Positions 1 to 10,172 of a DNA stretch of 64,000 nucleotides are shown piece by piece. Location of the stretch: contig BSBK01002159.1 in the NCBI GenBank assembly GCA_027943335.1, positions 310,001 to 374,000 of the forward strand. The letters run 5' to 3'. The stretch is from Chamaecyparis obtusa. Lineage: Eukaryota; Streptophyta; Pinopsida; Cupressales; Cupressaceae. The notes under the pieces were generated by a model. The model saw nothing but the letters and a program-made list of their open reading frames with translations. It was not told the DNA's origin and made no database searches. Position 1 is the first letter of the stretch. Each line of letters begins with the position of its first letter. The position numbers and the translations under genes are program-made.

Positions 1-383
1 GGTATTCTCTTAATCTTGTAATTTGTATCAGCTTTTCGTAACCATCGGTTCATTAGTGTTATTTCCTTGGTTCTTCGGCAACTGAAGGGTTTGGATGTGA
101 CACCTGCTAGTTCTGCTAAGACAATCGAGTCTAGAACCGGTCACTCACTTCTTATCAATCCTAAGGTTCAGAATCAGGCATTTTGACACTTTTTCACAAT
201 CATCGGTTCATCGTTGCTATAGTGAACATTATCTCTGGTCATTCAGGACCTAATATCTCAATATCTTTCAATCGGTTTCTATCTTTAGATCGGTTTATCT
301 TTTGAATTAGTTTCATATCTTTATCAAACACAGACTATCTTTGAACCACTGTGCTTCGCACAGTAATTCAAAGAGGGGCAAAA
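1..383 (+). other. 3' non-coding tail and polypurine tract of a Tat-like Ty3/gypsy element
   Basis: There is no open frame. The stretch ends in a purine tract (370-383, core AAGAGGGGCAAAA) directly followed by an LTR-like TGTAATACCCC. The same tract, CAAAGAGGGGCAAA, precedes the LTR at 8076, where it closes a recognisable Tat element, so this is read as the end of another Tat element's long 3' non-coding region. The body of that element lies left of the window. The family assignment is inferred from the tract and LTR style, not from protein. Confidence 0.55.
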
Positions 384-1561
384 TGTAATACCCCAAAAAT
401 GGGCTATATGTTCATTAACCTCCTATATCTACAAATCGAACGAAATCAACATCGAAGTCCTAACCTAAGGCACATCTGAACATCATCGAATCCTAATTGA
501 TTATCTTAAATTCTGCATTGGGGAGTATTCCTAGTAATATTCCTAATTATCTTAATTATCTTTAATTTAATAATTATTTGGCGATAAATCACATTTATCC
601 TAAGTTTGATTAATTGAATATTTTCATATTTAATTAATTAGATTTAATATTTTCCACTTAATTGTTTAATTAAATTTAATTCTATCTATTATTAATTGTA
701 TTATTTAATTTTGGCAATAAATCCAATATCCTATGAATAATTGATTAAATTCTTATTTAATTGATTAAAGAAAATTGTCATTATTTAATAATATAGTTTT
801 TAATAAAAGTTTGAATAAATGATTAATCAACCCATAAATTAATTATTTATTTTCAAAAAATCAGTTAAGTTAGAAATAAATCACTTTATTATTAAATTAA
901 TTCATAAATAAAACATGCACAATCATAAAAGCAGATAACTATCAATTATCAATTAAAACTAAACTCTATTTTGAGTTGAACTCTGCTTTTGCATGTTTTT
1001 GTGAGTTAAATATCCTTTATTTAAAAATAACTCAAAAATCAACCTGAGTTATTTGAGTGATTTATGGCTTTTCCCATGCACCTCCAAAGCTCGTGATTTC
1101 TATAAATTAAGGCTTCAGCTCTTCACAAATCATCCACAAATTTTCACAACTACGCTGTCGAATTGGAGGCTAAGGAATCAACTTGCGAATTCAAAGCTTT
1201 GTGAGATCAATTTCAATTGCATAGTTTTCATATCATAGCATAGAATTTCATAGTTTTCATATCATTGTTAGAATCTTCATTGTTAGATCATTTAGCATTC
1301 ATTCATATCAAGCTTTTCATTCATTATTGCATCATAAAGTCCAAAAAAATAGCTTAATTGCATTCAATCTCATATCTAGATCAATTGCATTCAAATCCTT
1401 CGTTTAGGTGTCGTCTAGGTCACTGATCTTGATTACAATCTGAGAACATCAATCGCGCACCTATTAGAAGGTAGCAAATTGCTTGGTTAGATTAGATTTC
1501 AATTTTGCACGATTTTGATTATAGCTAACCTCTAATGTTTTACTGAAGTGTTGTGTCTACA
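384..1561 (+). mobile_element. 3' LTR of a Tat-like Ty3/gypsy element
   Basis: The LTR starts TGTAATACCCCAAAAATGG immediately after a polypurine tract and is taken to end at GTGTCTACA. It is AT-rich, with many TTAATTAA-like stretches. A TATA-like TATAAATTAA lies at 1101-1110, a sensible promoter position for a 1.18-kb LTR. The first 15 bases nearly match the - strand LTR that starts at 15539. The right boundary is softer than the left, because what follows (1562 onward) is mid-pol sequence of another Tat element rather than a PBS. It is therefore not the 5' LTR of the element downstream. Confidence 0.55.
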
Positions 1562-2366
1562 GATCAGGTACAATTTTCACACACAAAATGGGAGAGGATA
1601 CAGTCTTGTCAAGAGTATGGACTATCCAGGTCATGGTCCTCTCAGTCACAAATTAGATGCTAGGGATGAACCACTCAATCATGCTCTTTTTGGCCGCAAA
1701 GTTAAGACAAAAGTTGGCCTAGGTTTTGAAAGTCAGAATAAGAAAAATGCTCATATCCTTGCTATGACAGATAGTGATGATGAATCTAGCTACATTCCCA
1801 ATTTTCAAAATCAACTAGATAGGTGTGAAGATTGGGTCCCTTCCACTAATCTCCTTTGGGGAAATTTAGATGCTTCAGTTATCAATGCAACATTTTCAAA
1901 CCTAGAACAAGAACAATCCAATATTGAGGATCATGTTGAGGACCCTATTCAAGAACATCAATACACAAATGGAATTCAAGAAGGTGTTACCCTTGGTGAC
2001 ATTAAAGCCTCTACCTCAAGGCCTAAAAAACATGCTTGGTGTAAACATCCCAGTCGGGATTCAGATACAGACTCACATGAGTATGAGTGGGAGACTCTTT
2101 CTGATTGTTCTACAGTTGACATGGACATTGATGTTGTCCATACATATAGTTCCCAATTTGAGGTAGCTAATGAGTCTAGTGTAGGATTAGAAGATTGGAA
2201 TCCGCGAGTCACTTTAGTGGATGATGCTTCACTTGGTAGGATAAGTCCTAATTTGGGTACCTTAGAAGGATACTTGATGGATCCTAACTCTGTAATCACC
2301 AGAGATGATACCATTCACATACACAACATTGAACCAGTCATTAATCTACCCCTTAACAATCCTTAA
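1562..2366 (+). pseudogene. Tat pol: post-protease linker with G-patch-like motif
   Basis: This is an open frame of about 268 codons ending at TAA 2364-2366. Near its start is a G-patch-like motif, MDYPGHGPL (from 1617), followed by VGLGF (1714-1728). This pairing is typical of the linker between protease and RT in Tat-type pol. The rest is acidic and Ser/Asp-rich, with no other domain recognised. It matches neither classical gag nor protease, which shows the element is truncated at its 5' side. The frame continues toward the RT after several stops. Placement as a Tat linker is inference from the motif order. Confidence 0.6.
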
Positions 2367-4243
2367 TTAATTGATTGGTCTCAGTGCTATCAAGAGCCTC
2401 AGCTCCTAACCTTTCAAAATGACTATGAGATAGCATGTTACCTAAATGCCCTTGAACCTATAGTCTCTTCCACCAGTGAACCAACTACAAGGATGACAGA
2501 ACCAGATATCAAGTACCTTAGTCACAAAATGAAAGAAAAGAAAAAAAGAAAAAGAGTTTTGATGGAAAAAACCACTATGTGGCAGTGTCAGAACCTTAAA
2601 AAGTAAAAATAAAAGATGTATCCAAGGGTGAAAACCTCTCTGAGGCACCCAAGGATGAGGTACTTGATCATCTTCCAAGTTACTTTTAGGACAGGTCTTC
2701 AGTGCTTGTTGAGCCTACATAGCTAGTTAATTTGAATACACCAGAGGCTCCACAAATTGTGCATTTAGCTCAGTCTCTATCAACATAAGAAAAAGAAGCA
2801 TATACCAAGTTTCTACAGAACAAGAAGATTAATTTTTCTTGGACTTATTCAGACATGCCAAGGTTGGACACTAGTCTCATTATGCATCACTTGTCCATAG
2901 CTCTAGGTATCAAACCAGTAAAAAAAAAATTGAGGAAAATGCATCCTCACATAGATCTTCTTGTCAAAGCTGAATTAGAGAAACTCCTCAATGCAGGATT
3001 TATAAGAGCCATTGATTATGCCGAATAGATATCTAATATTGTACCAGTTTCAAAACATGAAAAGTCCATTCATGTTTGCATAGACTTTAGAGATCTTAAT
3101 AAAGCATGCCCAAAGGATGATTTTCCACTTCCAAACATAGACATGATAGTGGACATGACCGCAGGTTATGAGATCTATTCTTTGATGGATGGCTTTTCTG
3201 GGTATAATCAAAACAAAATAGCTCCTGAAGACCAGGAAAAGACTACATTCACTTGTGCATGGGGAGCCTATTGCTGGAATGTCATGCCATTTGGATTAAA
3301 AAATGTCAAAGCTACTTATCAAAGAGCTATGACTACTATCTTCCATGACATGATGCATAAGAATATGGAAGACTATGTGGATCACACCTTGGCAAAATCC
3401 AAGAAAAGGGATACACACCTAGGCGATTTGGAAGTAATTCTAGATCGTATGGAATAGTTTCAATTAAGATTAAATCCCAAAAAGTGTGCATTTGGAGTCA
3501 CCTCTGGAAAACTCCTAGGATTTATCATTTTAGCTAAAGGAATAGAGGTGGACCTACAAAAAGTTCAAGCAATAATGGATATGCCGCCTCCTAAAAAGAT
3601 TAGTCAAATGAGGAGTCTTCAAGGACACCTTCAATCTATAAGGAGATTTATTTCACAACTGGCTGATAGAGCTCAACCCTTTAATAAGACTTTACACAAA
3701 GGGGTTAAATGTGTCTAGAATGAAGATTGTCAGAAAATCATGGACCAAATCAAGAAATACTTGGCCAATCCCTCAATCTTAATGCCTCCTATTCTAGGAA
3801 AACCACTCATATTGTGTGTCAGCAACAAAATCTTCCTTGGGGGCATTATTGGCTCAACTTAATGATACTAGAAAAGAAAGAGCTATATAGTACATCAACC
3901 GTACTCTTGTGTCATATGAGGTCAACTATACTAGTATTGAAAAATCTTGCCTAGGGTTGGTGTTTGCTTCCCAAAAGTTGCAACATTATATGCTTGTGCA
4001 TACAATACACCTCATTTCAAAAATTGATCCTCTAAAATACTTTCTTGGTAAGGCTACTCTCATAGGTAGACTTGGTAAATGGATGATGATTCTTTTAGAA
4101 TTTGACATAGAGTATGTTGAGTGTAAGGCTATAAAAGGACAAGCCATTGCAGACCAATTGGCTGATTTTCCAATTCAAGACATAGCACCAGTTCAAGTTG
4201 AATTTCTGGATGAGCACATAATGTACATGATTGCAAGAACATG
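2367..4243 (+). pseudogene. Tat pol: reverse transcriptase and RNase H, multiply broken
   Basis: Ordered RT motifs are a KMHPHIDLL lead-in (about 2938), the CIDFRDLNKACPKDDFPLP block (about 3080-3130), the MPFGLKNV motif (about 3285) and the active-site strand at 3374-3385. The active-site strand reads YVDH instead of YVDD, so one catalytic aspartate is gone. RT thumb and connection follow, then a decayed RNase H with SYEVNYTSIEKSCLGLVFA and ending ADQLADFPI (about 4165). In-frame stops include TAG 3026-3028 (expected Trp), a TAG near 3455 and TAG 3716-3718 (expected Trp). The enzyme would copy element RNA to DNA in cytoplasmic particles; this copy cannot. Confidence 0.85.
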
Positions 4244-4900
4244 AAAGATGTTCTTTAATGGCTCTTTCATGCAAAATGGTTCAGGTGCAGGAGTGTTGTT
4301 TGTTTCACGTCATGGGTACACAATTCCTAAGTCTTACAAACTATTGTTCCCATGCACAAATAAAATTGTTGAGTATGAGGCCTTGAGAAATGGACTAAAA
4401 ATGGCTATAGAGTGGAGAATCACATAGCTGCATATTTATGGGGATTCACAATTGATAGTCAACCAAGTTAATGAAGAATACCAAACAAAAGATGAAAAAT
4501 TGGTACCTTACAAGAAAATGGTTGATTCATTGTGACGATACTTTACCTTTGTTACATTTCAACAAATCCCTAGAGCAGAGAATAAAGAAGCTGACACTAT
4601 GGCTACATTGGCTTCACTTCTTCAGCTAGAACAACATGAGTCCAGATTTGAATTCCTGGTGGAAGAGCTATGTTACCCTATCTATGATTCCCAAGAAAGC
4701 CAATTTGTTTGTACCCTTATTGGCCATGAGTCATCCTGCTATGGTGCCATTTACTCATACCTTCATGATGGTACTATTCCTAAAACCTTCAATCATTCTG
4801 AACGAAGAAACCTAACCCAAAATGCCTCTCACCACACCCTTATCTTTGGTGATATGTATAGGAGGGGTTTAGATGGGACACTTCTTAGGTGTTTAGAAAA
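4244..4900 (+). pseudogene. Tat pol: second, archaeal-type RNase H domain
   Basis: After the first RNase H comes a second RNase HI fold. It has a FNGSFMQNGSGAGVLF strand (4251-4298), an NKIVEYEALRNGL helix with the conserved Glu (about 4360-4400), an IYGDSQLIVNQV strand with the conserved Asp (about 4435-4470), and an ENKEADTMATL helix with the last Asp (about 4575). This extra domain is diagnostic of the Tat/Ogre lineage. The first catalytic Asp is Asn here (codon 4257-4259). In-frame stops are TAG 4425-4427 (expected Gln) and TGA 4533-4535 (expected Arg). The 126-codon open segment 4599-4979 joins this domain to the integrase. Confidence 0.8.
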
Positions 4901-5990
4901 GGATGAGTCCAACCAAGCATTAGTTGACATTCACGAGGGCATTTGTGGAGGACATTCTAATGGTCTTTCCATGGCCTGAAGGTTGCTTAGGGCAGGGTAA
5001 TATTGGCCTACCATGCATATAGATCCAGTAGCTTTTGCTAAATCTTGTGAAAAGTGTCAGAAACATGGAAACCTGATACATGCTCCAAGAAGGGAGCTTA
5101 TTACTTCTATTTCTCATTGGCCATTTCAGCATTGGGCCTTTGACCTTGCTGGGTAGATTCATCCCAACTCATCAGGTGGACACAAATTCATTATAACTAC
5201 TAATGATTACTTTACCAAATGGGTAGAAGTTGTCCCACTTTTTGTTGCCTCAGGCAAGATGGTTTCTTTATTTATTTTGAACCATATCATCTATTGGTAT
5301 GGAGTTCCTTCTGAAATAATCATTGATAATGGAGGTCAATTTAAAAATAAGGACCTTAAACATCTCTACAAGAAATTCAAGATAAAATAGCATTGGTCCT
5401 CCATTTACTTCCTGCAAGGAAATGGACAGGCAAAGGCTTCGAATAAGACCATTCTCAAAATCCTCCATAGAATAGTTCACAAGAATGGTAGGGATTGGCA
5501 TCTACAGATAAATCCAGCCTTGTGGGCCTATAGAACAAGTATTCATACTCCAAAAGGGGCTACTTCTTTCGCCCTCACTTATGGTGCTGAAGCAGTGTTA
5601 CCTTTAGAGGTGGAGATTCCTTCTCTTAGAGTTTCTCTTAAAGGTTTAGTGACAGATGAAGACTACCGCACCATGAGACTTCAAGAATTGGAACTTCTAG
5701 ATGAAAAGCGTAAAGCATCTTTTGATCACATGAGAGTCTACCAAAAGCGTATGTCCAAAGCATTCAACAAAAAAGTTCACCCTCGAGAATTTCAAGTGGG
5801 GGATCTTGTCCTATGAGAAAATCCTAAGAACCAACAACATAGAGAGAATAAGGGGAAATTTGAGCCTAATTGGCTTGGACTATGCATCATTACTGTAGCT
5901 TTTTACTATCTAATCTAGAGCGGGAATAGCTCCCTGACCCTATCAATGTTTTGCACCTCAAGAAGTTCTATCCATGATGCCTATTATGTC
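4901..5990 (+). pseudogene. Tat pol: integrase, broken and catalytically altered
   Basis: A zinc-binding region (GGHSNG, then CEKCQKHG near 5050) is followed by the catalytic core: WAFDLAG with the first Asp (about 5130), IIDNGGQFKN with the second Asp (about 5321), and NGQAKASNK at 5421, where the expected catalytic Glu is Lys (5433-5435). The C-terminal part includes WAYRTSIHTPKGATSFALTY and FQVGDLVL, typical of plant Ty3 integrases. The frame closes at TGA 5814-5816, where the family normally has Arg, and degraded sequence runs to about 5990. The integrase joins element DNA to chromosomes; this one has lost its active-site triad. Confidence 0.85.
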
Positions 5991-6019
5991 TGGGGGCATC
6001 CTTTGTACATGCTTATTGA

Positions 6020-6215
6020 TCCTGAAAAAATTCCAAAAAAAATTCATTTATGATGTTGAAAAAATCCTAAAAAGCATATAAAGTCCTGAAAAAATACAAA
6101 AAAATCAAAAAATGCAAAAAATTCAAAAAAATAGAAAAAGTGCCTTGGTGAAAACTTGGAAAGAGGTGCCTTGGTAGCAAAAATACAAAAAAAATTGAAA
6201 AATTTGAAAAAATCT
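6020..6215. repeat. A-rich iterated block with two nested repeat units
   Basis: Short A-rich units recur (CTGAAAAAAT, CCTAAAAAG, AATACAAAAAAAT, AATTCAAAAAAAT). Interleaved with them is a phrase repeated three times at irregular spacing, GTGCCTTGGTGAAAACTTGG or a shortened form (about 6140, 6168 and 6218). It looks like replication slippage within the Tat 3' non-coding region. Confidence 0.6.
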
Positions 6216-6570
6216 CAAAGTGGTGAAAACTTGGAAACATGCACTACTTGAGGCCTTTGCACTCTTATTTCTCAGCATGCATCCTCAACAATTAGCCTTT
6301 CTCCATCATGCCTTGACCTTGTTGCCTTGGTTTGGAATTGGTCCTTGTCTTTGTCTAGGGGGCATAACTATGTTAGCTTTGGTCTCTAGGATGCGTTGGT
6401 CTTTAGGACATCTTGCAAATGGTGTTTTTCAAACACCACCCCCAAACTATGTTTTTCAACACTACCCTAGCGTCAAGTGTTTCTTAACACTTATCAGATA
6501 TCTTACCCGCAGTCTCCCATGATATGGTATTTCTCATTCATAGATGTGATACTCAAAGTTTGACTCTATG

Positions 6571-6588
6571 ACACACACACACACACAC
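6571..6588. repeat. (AC)9 dinucleotide microsatellite
   Basis: Nine perfect AC units lie in the 3' non-coding part of the Tat element. Confidence 0.95.
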
Positions 6589-8075
6589 TTAAACACTTGA
6601 CTCGCTGAGACTTGTTTGTCTTTATTTATTTGTGTGTTGTCTATGATGATTTCTTTGATGAGTGTTCTCTCCCTAAGAAGTTTTTGATGATGCATAGCTA
6701 GAAGACTGAGGGCGCGAGGACATGTTTTATTGCTTTTTCTGCTTGTGGGTATATTTTGTTGGTCCTAATTATCATTAGCATTTATGCTTGTTCCACTTGA
6801 CAATAGGATCTACAAGGTATTATCCTTGATTGTTTGCATAAGTGCATACTTCTAGCCATCTTGAGTTTCCTTGTGTCTCGATGTGAGTATAATCTTGCTA
6901 TATTAAACTTAGGTAATCTCACTACACTAGTCATCTTGACCTATATGTCTTTGGTGCCTAGGTAGGATTCCCACATATCTATTTGATATAGATCATATTC
7001 AGATTCACATAGTCATACTAGTGTGCATTATATGATCTTGCGACACTACCAATAATGCTCAATGATGAAAATTAGAGTCTAAAAGCTTTGTGACCTTGCA
7101 AGTAAACCACTTTTCATAGTAGCTTTCATTTCTTAGGTTCATGTTAGTTTAGTTTTGCATTTTGCATATGGAGAGAGCTCTCCTTTCATCTTTCATGGAC
7201 CTATCGGTCAACTGCGCTCACCTTTCTTTTTCTTGATCACGTCTTTCACTCCTTGTCTTTCACATCACATTCCTTTTCCTATCATCACAATGGGTTAATC
7301 TTATCATCATATATAAAATGACCTTTTTACCCCCTTTTATAGCATTTTGACTTTTTGACCTAATTTTCAAAACACCTCAAAATTGCATGAAAATTGCACC
7401 CCTAGCTAATTTTGACATCCTGGATCCATTTTCAAGATCGAAATTGAAATCTAAGTTCATCTTGATAGTCAAAATCACCTTTAAAAATTTCACCCTCTTC
7501 TGTGCAGTTGGCCAACCATTTGACGCCTGATCCTTCGATCTTTATTGGGGCATCTTCATTTCTTCATCCCCATCTCTTTCAAACTTCTAGTCTTTCATTC
7601 ACCTTCATTTGCTTCACCTCTTTGAGGTTTGACTTGATTTTTATCCTATATCTTTCTCAGTCAAACCTAGTAAAACTAGGGCATATCTTCACTGCTTGAT
7701 GGTTATCCTATCATCCTTCACCTTCGATTATGATTTCTAGTGATTTGATCAAATTTATCAATTTACTGTTTCTCCTCTACCTAATTTTGATTTCAATTCT
7801 GAGGGAGTAGTACCTATCAGCTTTGATCTTTGATTCATCTTATCAATCAGCTCAGCTTGAGATTCTTATCTCTTATCTCAGACTTGACAATTACTTATAT
7901 ACAATGGTGATTGGCCTTGTCTTTCAGCTTATGCTTATCTTTGTCATGATATGTTCCCATTCGTCGAGCACATGTCTGGATTTTTTTGTGATCCCAAAGA
8001 GATCTCACATTTCAATTTCATTCTTTGACCACATGTGATCCCAGATCGATCTCACATTAGTCAAAGAGGGGCAAA

Positions 8076-9010
8076 TGTATGCACCCTAAAATGGTCGCCT
8101 AGACTTTGGGCCCCCATTCAGCAATTTATCAAATCCCTGAATCAATATTTTCAAAAATCAGCATTTTATCAATTATATCAATTTCCTTGATCAAATCCTA
8201 TTTTATCATTTTTTATTATATTCTATAGGCTAACCATTTTATCCTAAAGTCTTTATTTATTTAAAAGGAATTTCCTCCCCTTTTAATAAATAAAAGCCCC
8301 CACTTTTCCTCTTATCCTAAGTTGCACAAATAAATCATTATTCTTATTTTATAAAAAGGGAAAAAACACTTTTTGTCTCATACGGACACAAAAGTCAACT
8401 TTATTTTCCCATTGGAGGATATTTGTGTACATGGATTGCTCCTCTTTCAAACTCCACCCTTGATTAAATCTTTTGCCTCTTAATTTCCATGGTCCATTCC
8501 TTTTCAATTCCTTTAAAAGGAGAGCTCTTTTCTCATTCTTAGATCCATCTTTTGAATACTAACCTTATGCTATAAGATTTCTTGGAGACCTTGGAGCTTT
8601 TGGAGATTCTTCTTGCATTCTTGCATTCTAGTTTCATTTCTTGCATCATAGCTTTCATGGCATCTAGCTTAGTTTCTTTTATACTTTAGATTAGCTCACA
8701 TAGCTTAATTAGCAAGGGTTTGTAATACTTGTATCTTTCATTTTTATAGCTTAGCTTGCATCTTCATCCTTAGCATAGCTTGCATTGCATTGCATTCTCA
8801 TATTGATTCTTGAAGATATTGGCATTCTTGCCTTTGTCTCATTGAATCTCCCATTATGTGGTTTACTAGCAAGGTTGCATGCTTCAATAGCTATAGCTAA
8901 GAGCAATATTCAAAACAATCTTGTGACTCCATGCCTAGGGAGCTCTAGGTCACTTTCTCAAGGTTTCCCATTCATGGATTCCCTTGGAAATAATGACTTA
9001 GAGAAGTGCA
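8076..9010 (+). mobile_element. 3' LTR of the + strand Tat element
   Basis: It starts TGTATGCACCCTAAAATGG directly after the purine tract. The 5' half is AT-rich. A TTTAAAAGG promoter-like box lies near 8512, followed by CT-rich and GCATTGCATT-iterated U5-like sequence near 8780. The right end is placed at GTGCA 9010 because - strand gag similarity begins just beyond, but no target-site duplication could be shown. It does not align with the LTR at 384, so those two are not a pair. Confidence 0.55.
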
Positions 9011-9014
9011 CTAT

Positions 9015-10172
9015 TTAGTGTGTATAGGTGTACGTATAGTTGACCTTTGCATTGGTATTCTTAGCTTTGGAAGATTCACCCTTCTCATGAGGAGGAAAGG
9101 GGTCTTTGAATGCTTGGTGATCAGAGTTCTTGTTGTGGCCACCCACAAAAAAATTACCATTTTTTATAAGGTCATGAATCTTATGCCATAATTGGATACA
9201 GCTAGCCATCTTGTGAACTTTGTCCTAGTGGTAATCATAGTACGTGGATTCGTTCCACCAAGAAGGTCACGGTTGTGGATCGTAAGGACACAAATTATCT
9301 AGAGGAGTGAGTATTTGGTTTTGCAAGAGAGTCTTGTAAATCATGTCAAGAGGTTCCCCTAGGGGAGTGTACTCACACTTGGGTTGAGGGGCCCAAGGTT
9401 TCCTTCTGGAATACTTCAAAGGTGGCTGAGTTTCTATCGTAGCCTTTTCAGTGGCTTTGGTTGCCTACATGCTGGAGGTAATAGTGAACACAACCTTCAG
9501 AGGCTTTGGAGTCACGTTGTCAACAAATCCATCATTCACAACATCCCAATTTTTATTGACAAATTTAGGTTTGTCTTTGCCCGAGGAGGACCCTTGTTTG
9601 TTATCCTTGTGTAGGGTCAATTCTCCTTTCTTGACCATGAATTTTTATATTCTCACAACTTTTTTAATCATGTCATCAAAGGTCAAAGGACCTTGTAGCT
9701 ACAACTAGTACCTTAAATTGGGAAGAAAATTGTCTAAAAAGATGTCGATCTTTTCAGACCCAAGTATCTTGCGAGAATATTTTGTATAAAGTTGTCTCCA
9801 TCTCTAGAGAAATGTCAAGAAAGGTTCCCCGTGTCGTTGTTTCAAGTTGCAAAGGTCACAAATATTAACCAGATGTTGGATGTTGTGTGAGTAGTGATGC
9901 AGGAACAAGTTGGCAATCTCATCAAAAGACTTGATGTCGATAGGTAATCAAGAGAACCATTCCATAGCAGAGCCTCCCAAGCTACGTGGGAAGAGATGCA
10001 TGAGGTAAGTTTGGTCATGTATAAACTCCATAGATAGAGCACCAAAATCTTTCAAGTGATCTTGAGGATCATAGGTACCCAAATATTTGTCGTATTTGGG
10101 AAGTTCCACTCCTTTAGGAAAAGGAGGCATGCAGAGACTTTTATCAAATGGGAATGGACAAATGCTATCCAC
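9015..10172 (-). pseudogene. Ty3/gypsy gag polyprotein, broken
   Basis: The segment 10172-9948 holds a clear Retrotrans_gag pattern: FPKGVELPKYDKYLGTYDP, DHLKDF, then MHLFPRSLGGSAMEWF. A stop breaks it, and the frame continues with SFDEIANLFLHHY and RHGEPFLTFLERWRQLY (about 9940-9790), both typical of the gag capsid region. The C-terminal part, around 9209-9015, has CIQLWHKIHDLIKNGNF, resembling the region after the Tat gag zinc-binding segment. Gag forms the particle that packages element RNA. Several in-frame stops make it non-functional. Confidence 0.75.

Larger units (their letters stand above)
5991..8075 (+). other. Long 3' non-coding region and polypurine tract of the Tat element
   Basis: About 2.1 kb between integrase and 3' LTR has no supported gene. 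It contains an A-rich iterated block (6020-6215), an (AC)9 microsatellite (6571-6588), a small perfect hairpin TGGTGTTT/AAACACCA near 6422-6441, and Thr/Ser/Leu-rich spurious frames. It ends in the purine tract CAAAGAGGGGCAAA (about 8062-8075), which would prime plus-strand DNA synthesis, directly before the LTR. A long 3' non-coding segment is normal for Tat elements. Confidence 0.65.
1562..9010 (+). mobile_element. 5'-truncated Tat-lineage Ty3/gypsy retrotransposon
   Basis: Domain order on the + strand is G-patch-like linker, reverse transcriptase, RNase H, a second archaeal-type RNase H, integrase, about 2 kb of non-coding DNA, purine tract, LTR. A second RNase H and a long 3' non-coding region are hallmarks of the plant Tat/Ogre lineage. 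The 5' LTR, gag and protease are absent, because the element begins inside the protease-RT linker at the edge of another LTR. Frame is kept over long distances but interrupted by at least ten stops, so the copy is dead. The right end (about 9010) is where - strand gag homology starts and is approximate. Confidence 0.8.

Noticed and set aside
6220..6522. A 100-codon open frame as a gene
   Set aside because: It lies in the Tat 3' non-coding region, starts within the A-rich block and has no domain or conserved pattern.
384..9010. LTRs at 384 and 8076 as the two ends of one element
   Set aside because: They share only a TGTA start and the preceding purine tract; the bodies do not align, and the sequence after 1561 is mid-pol rather than PBS and gag.
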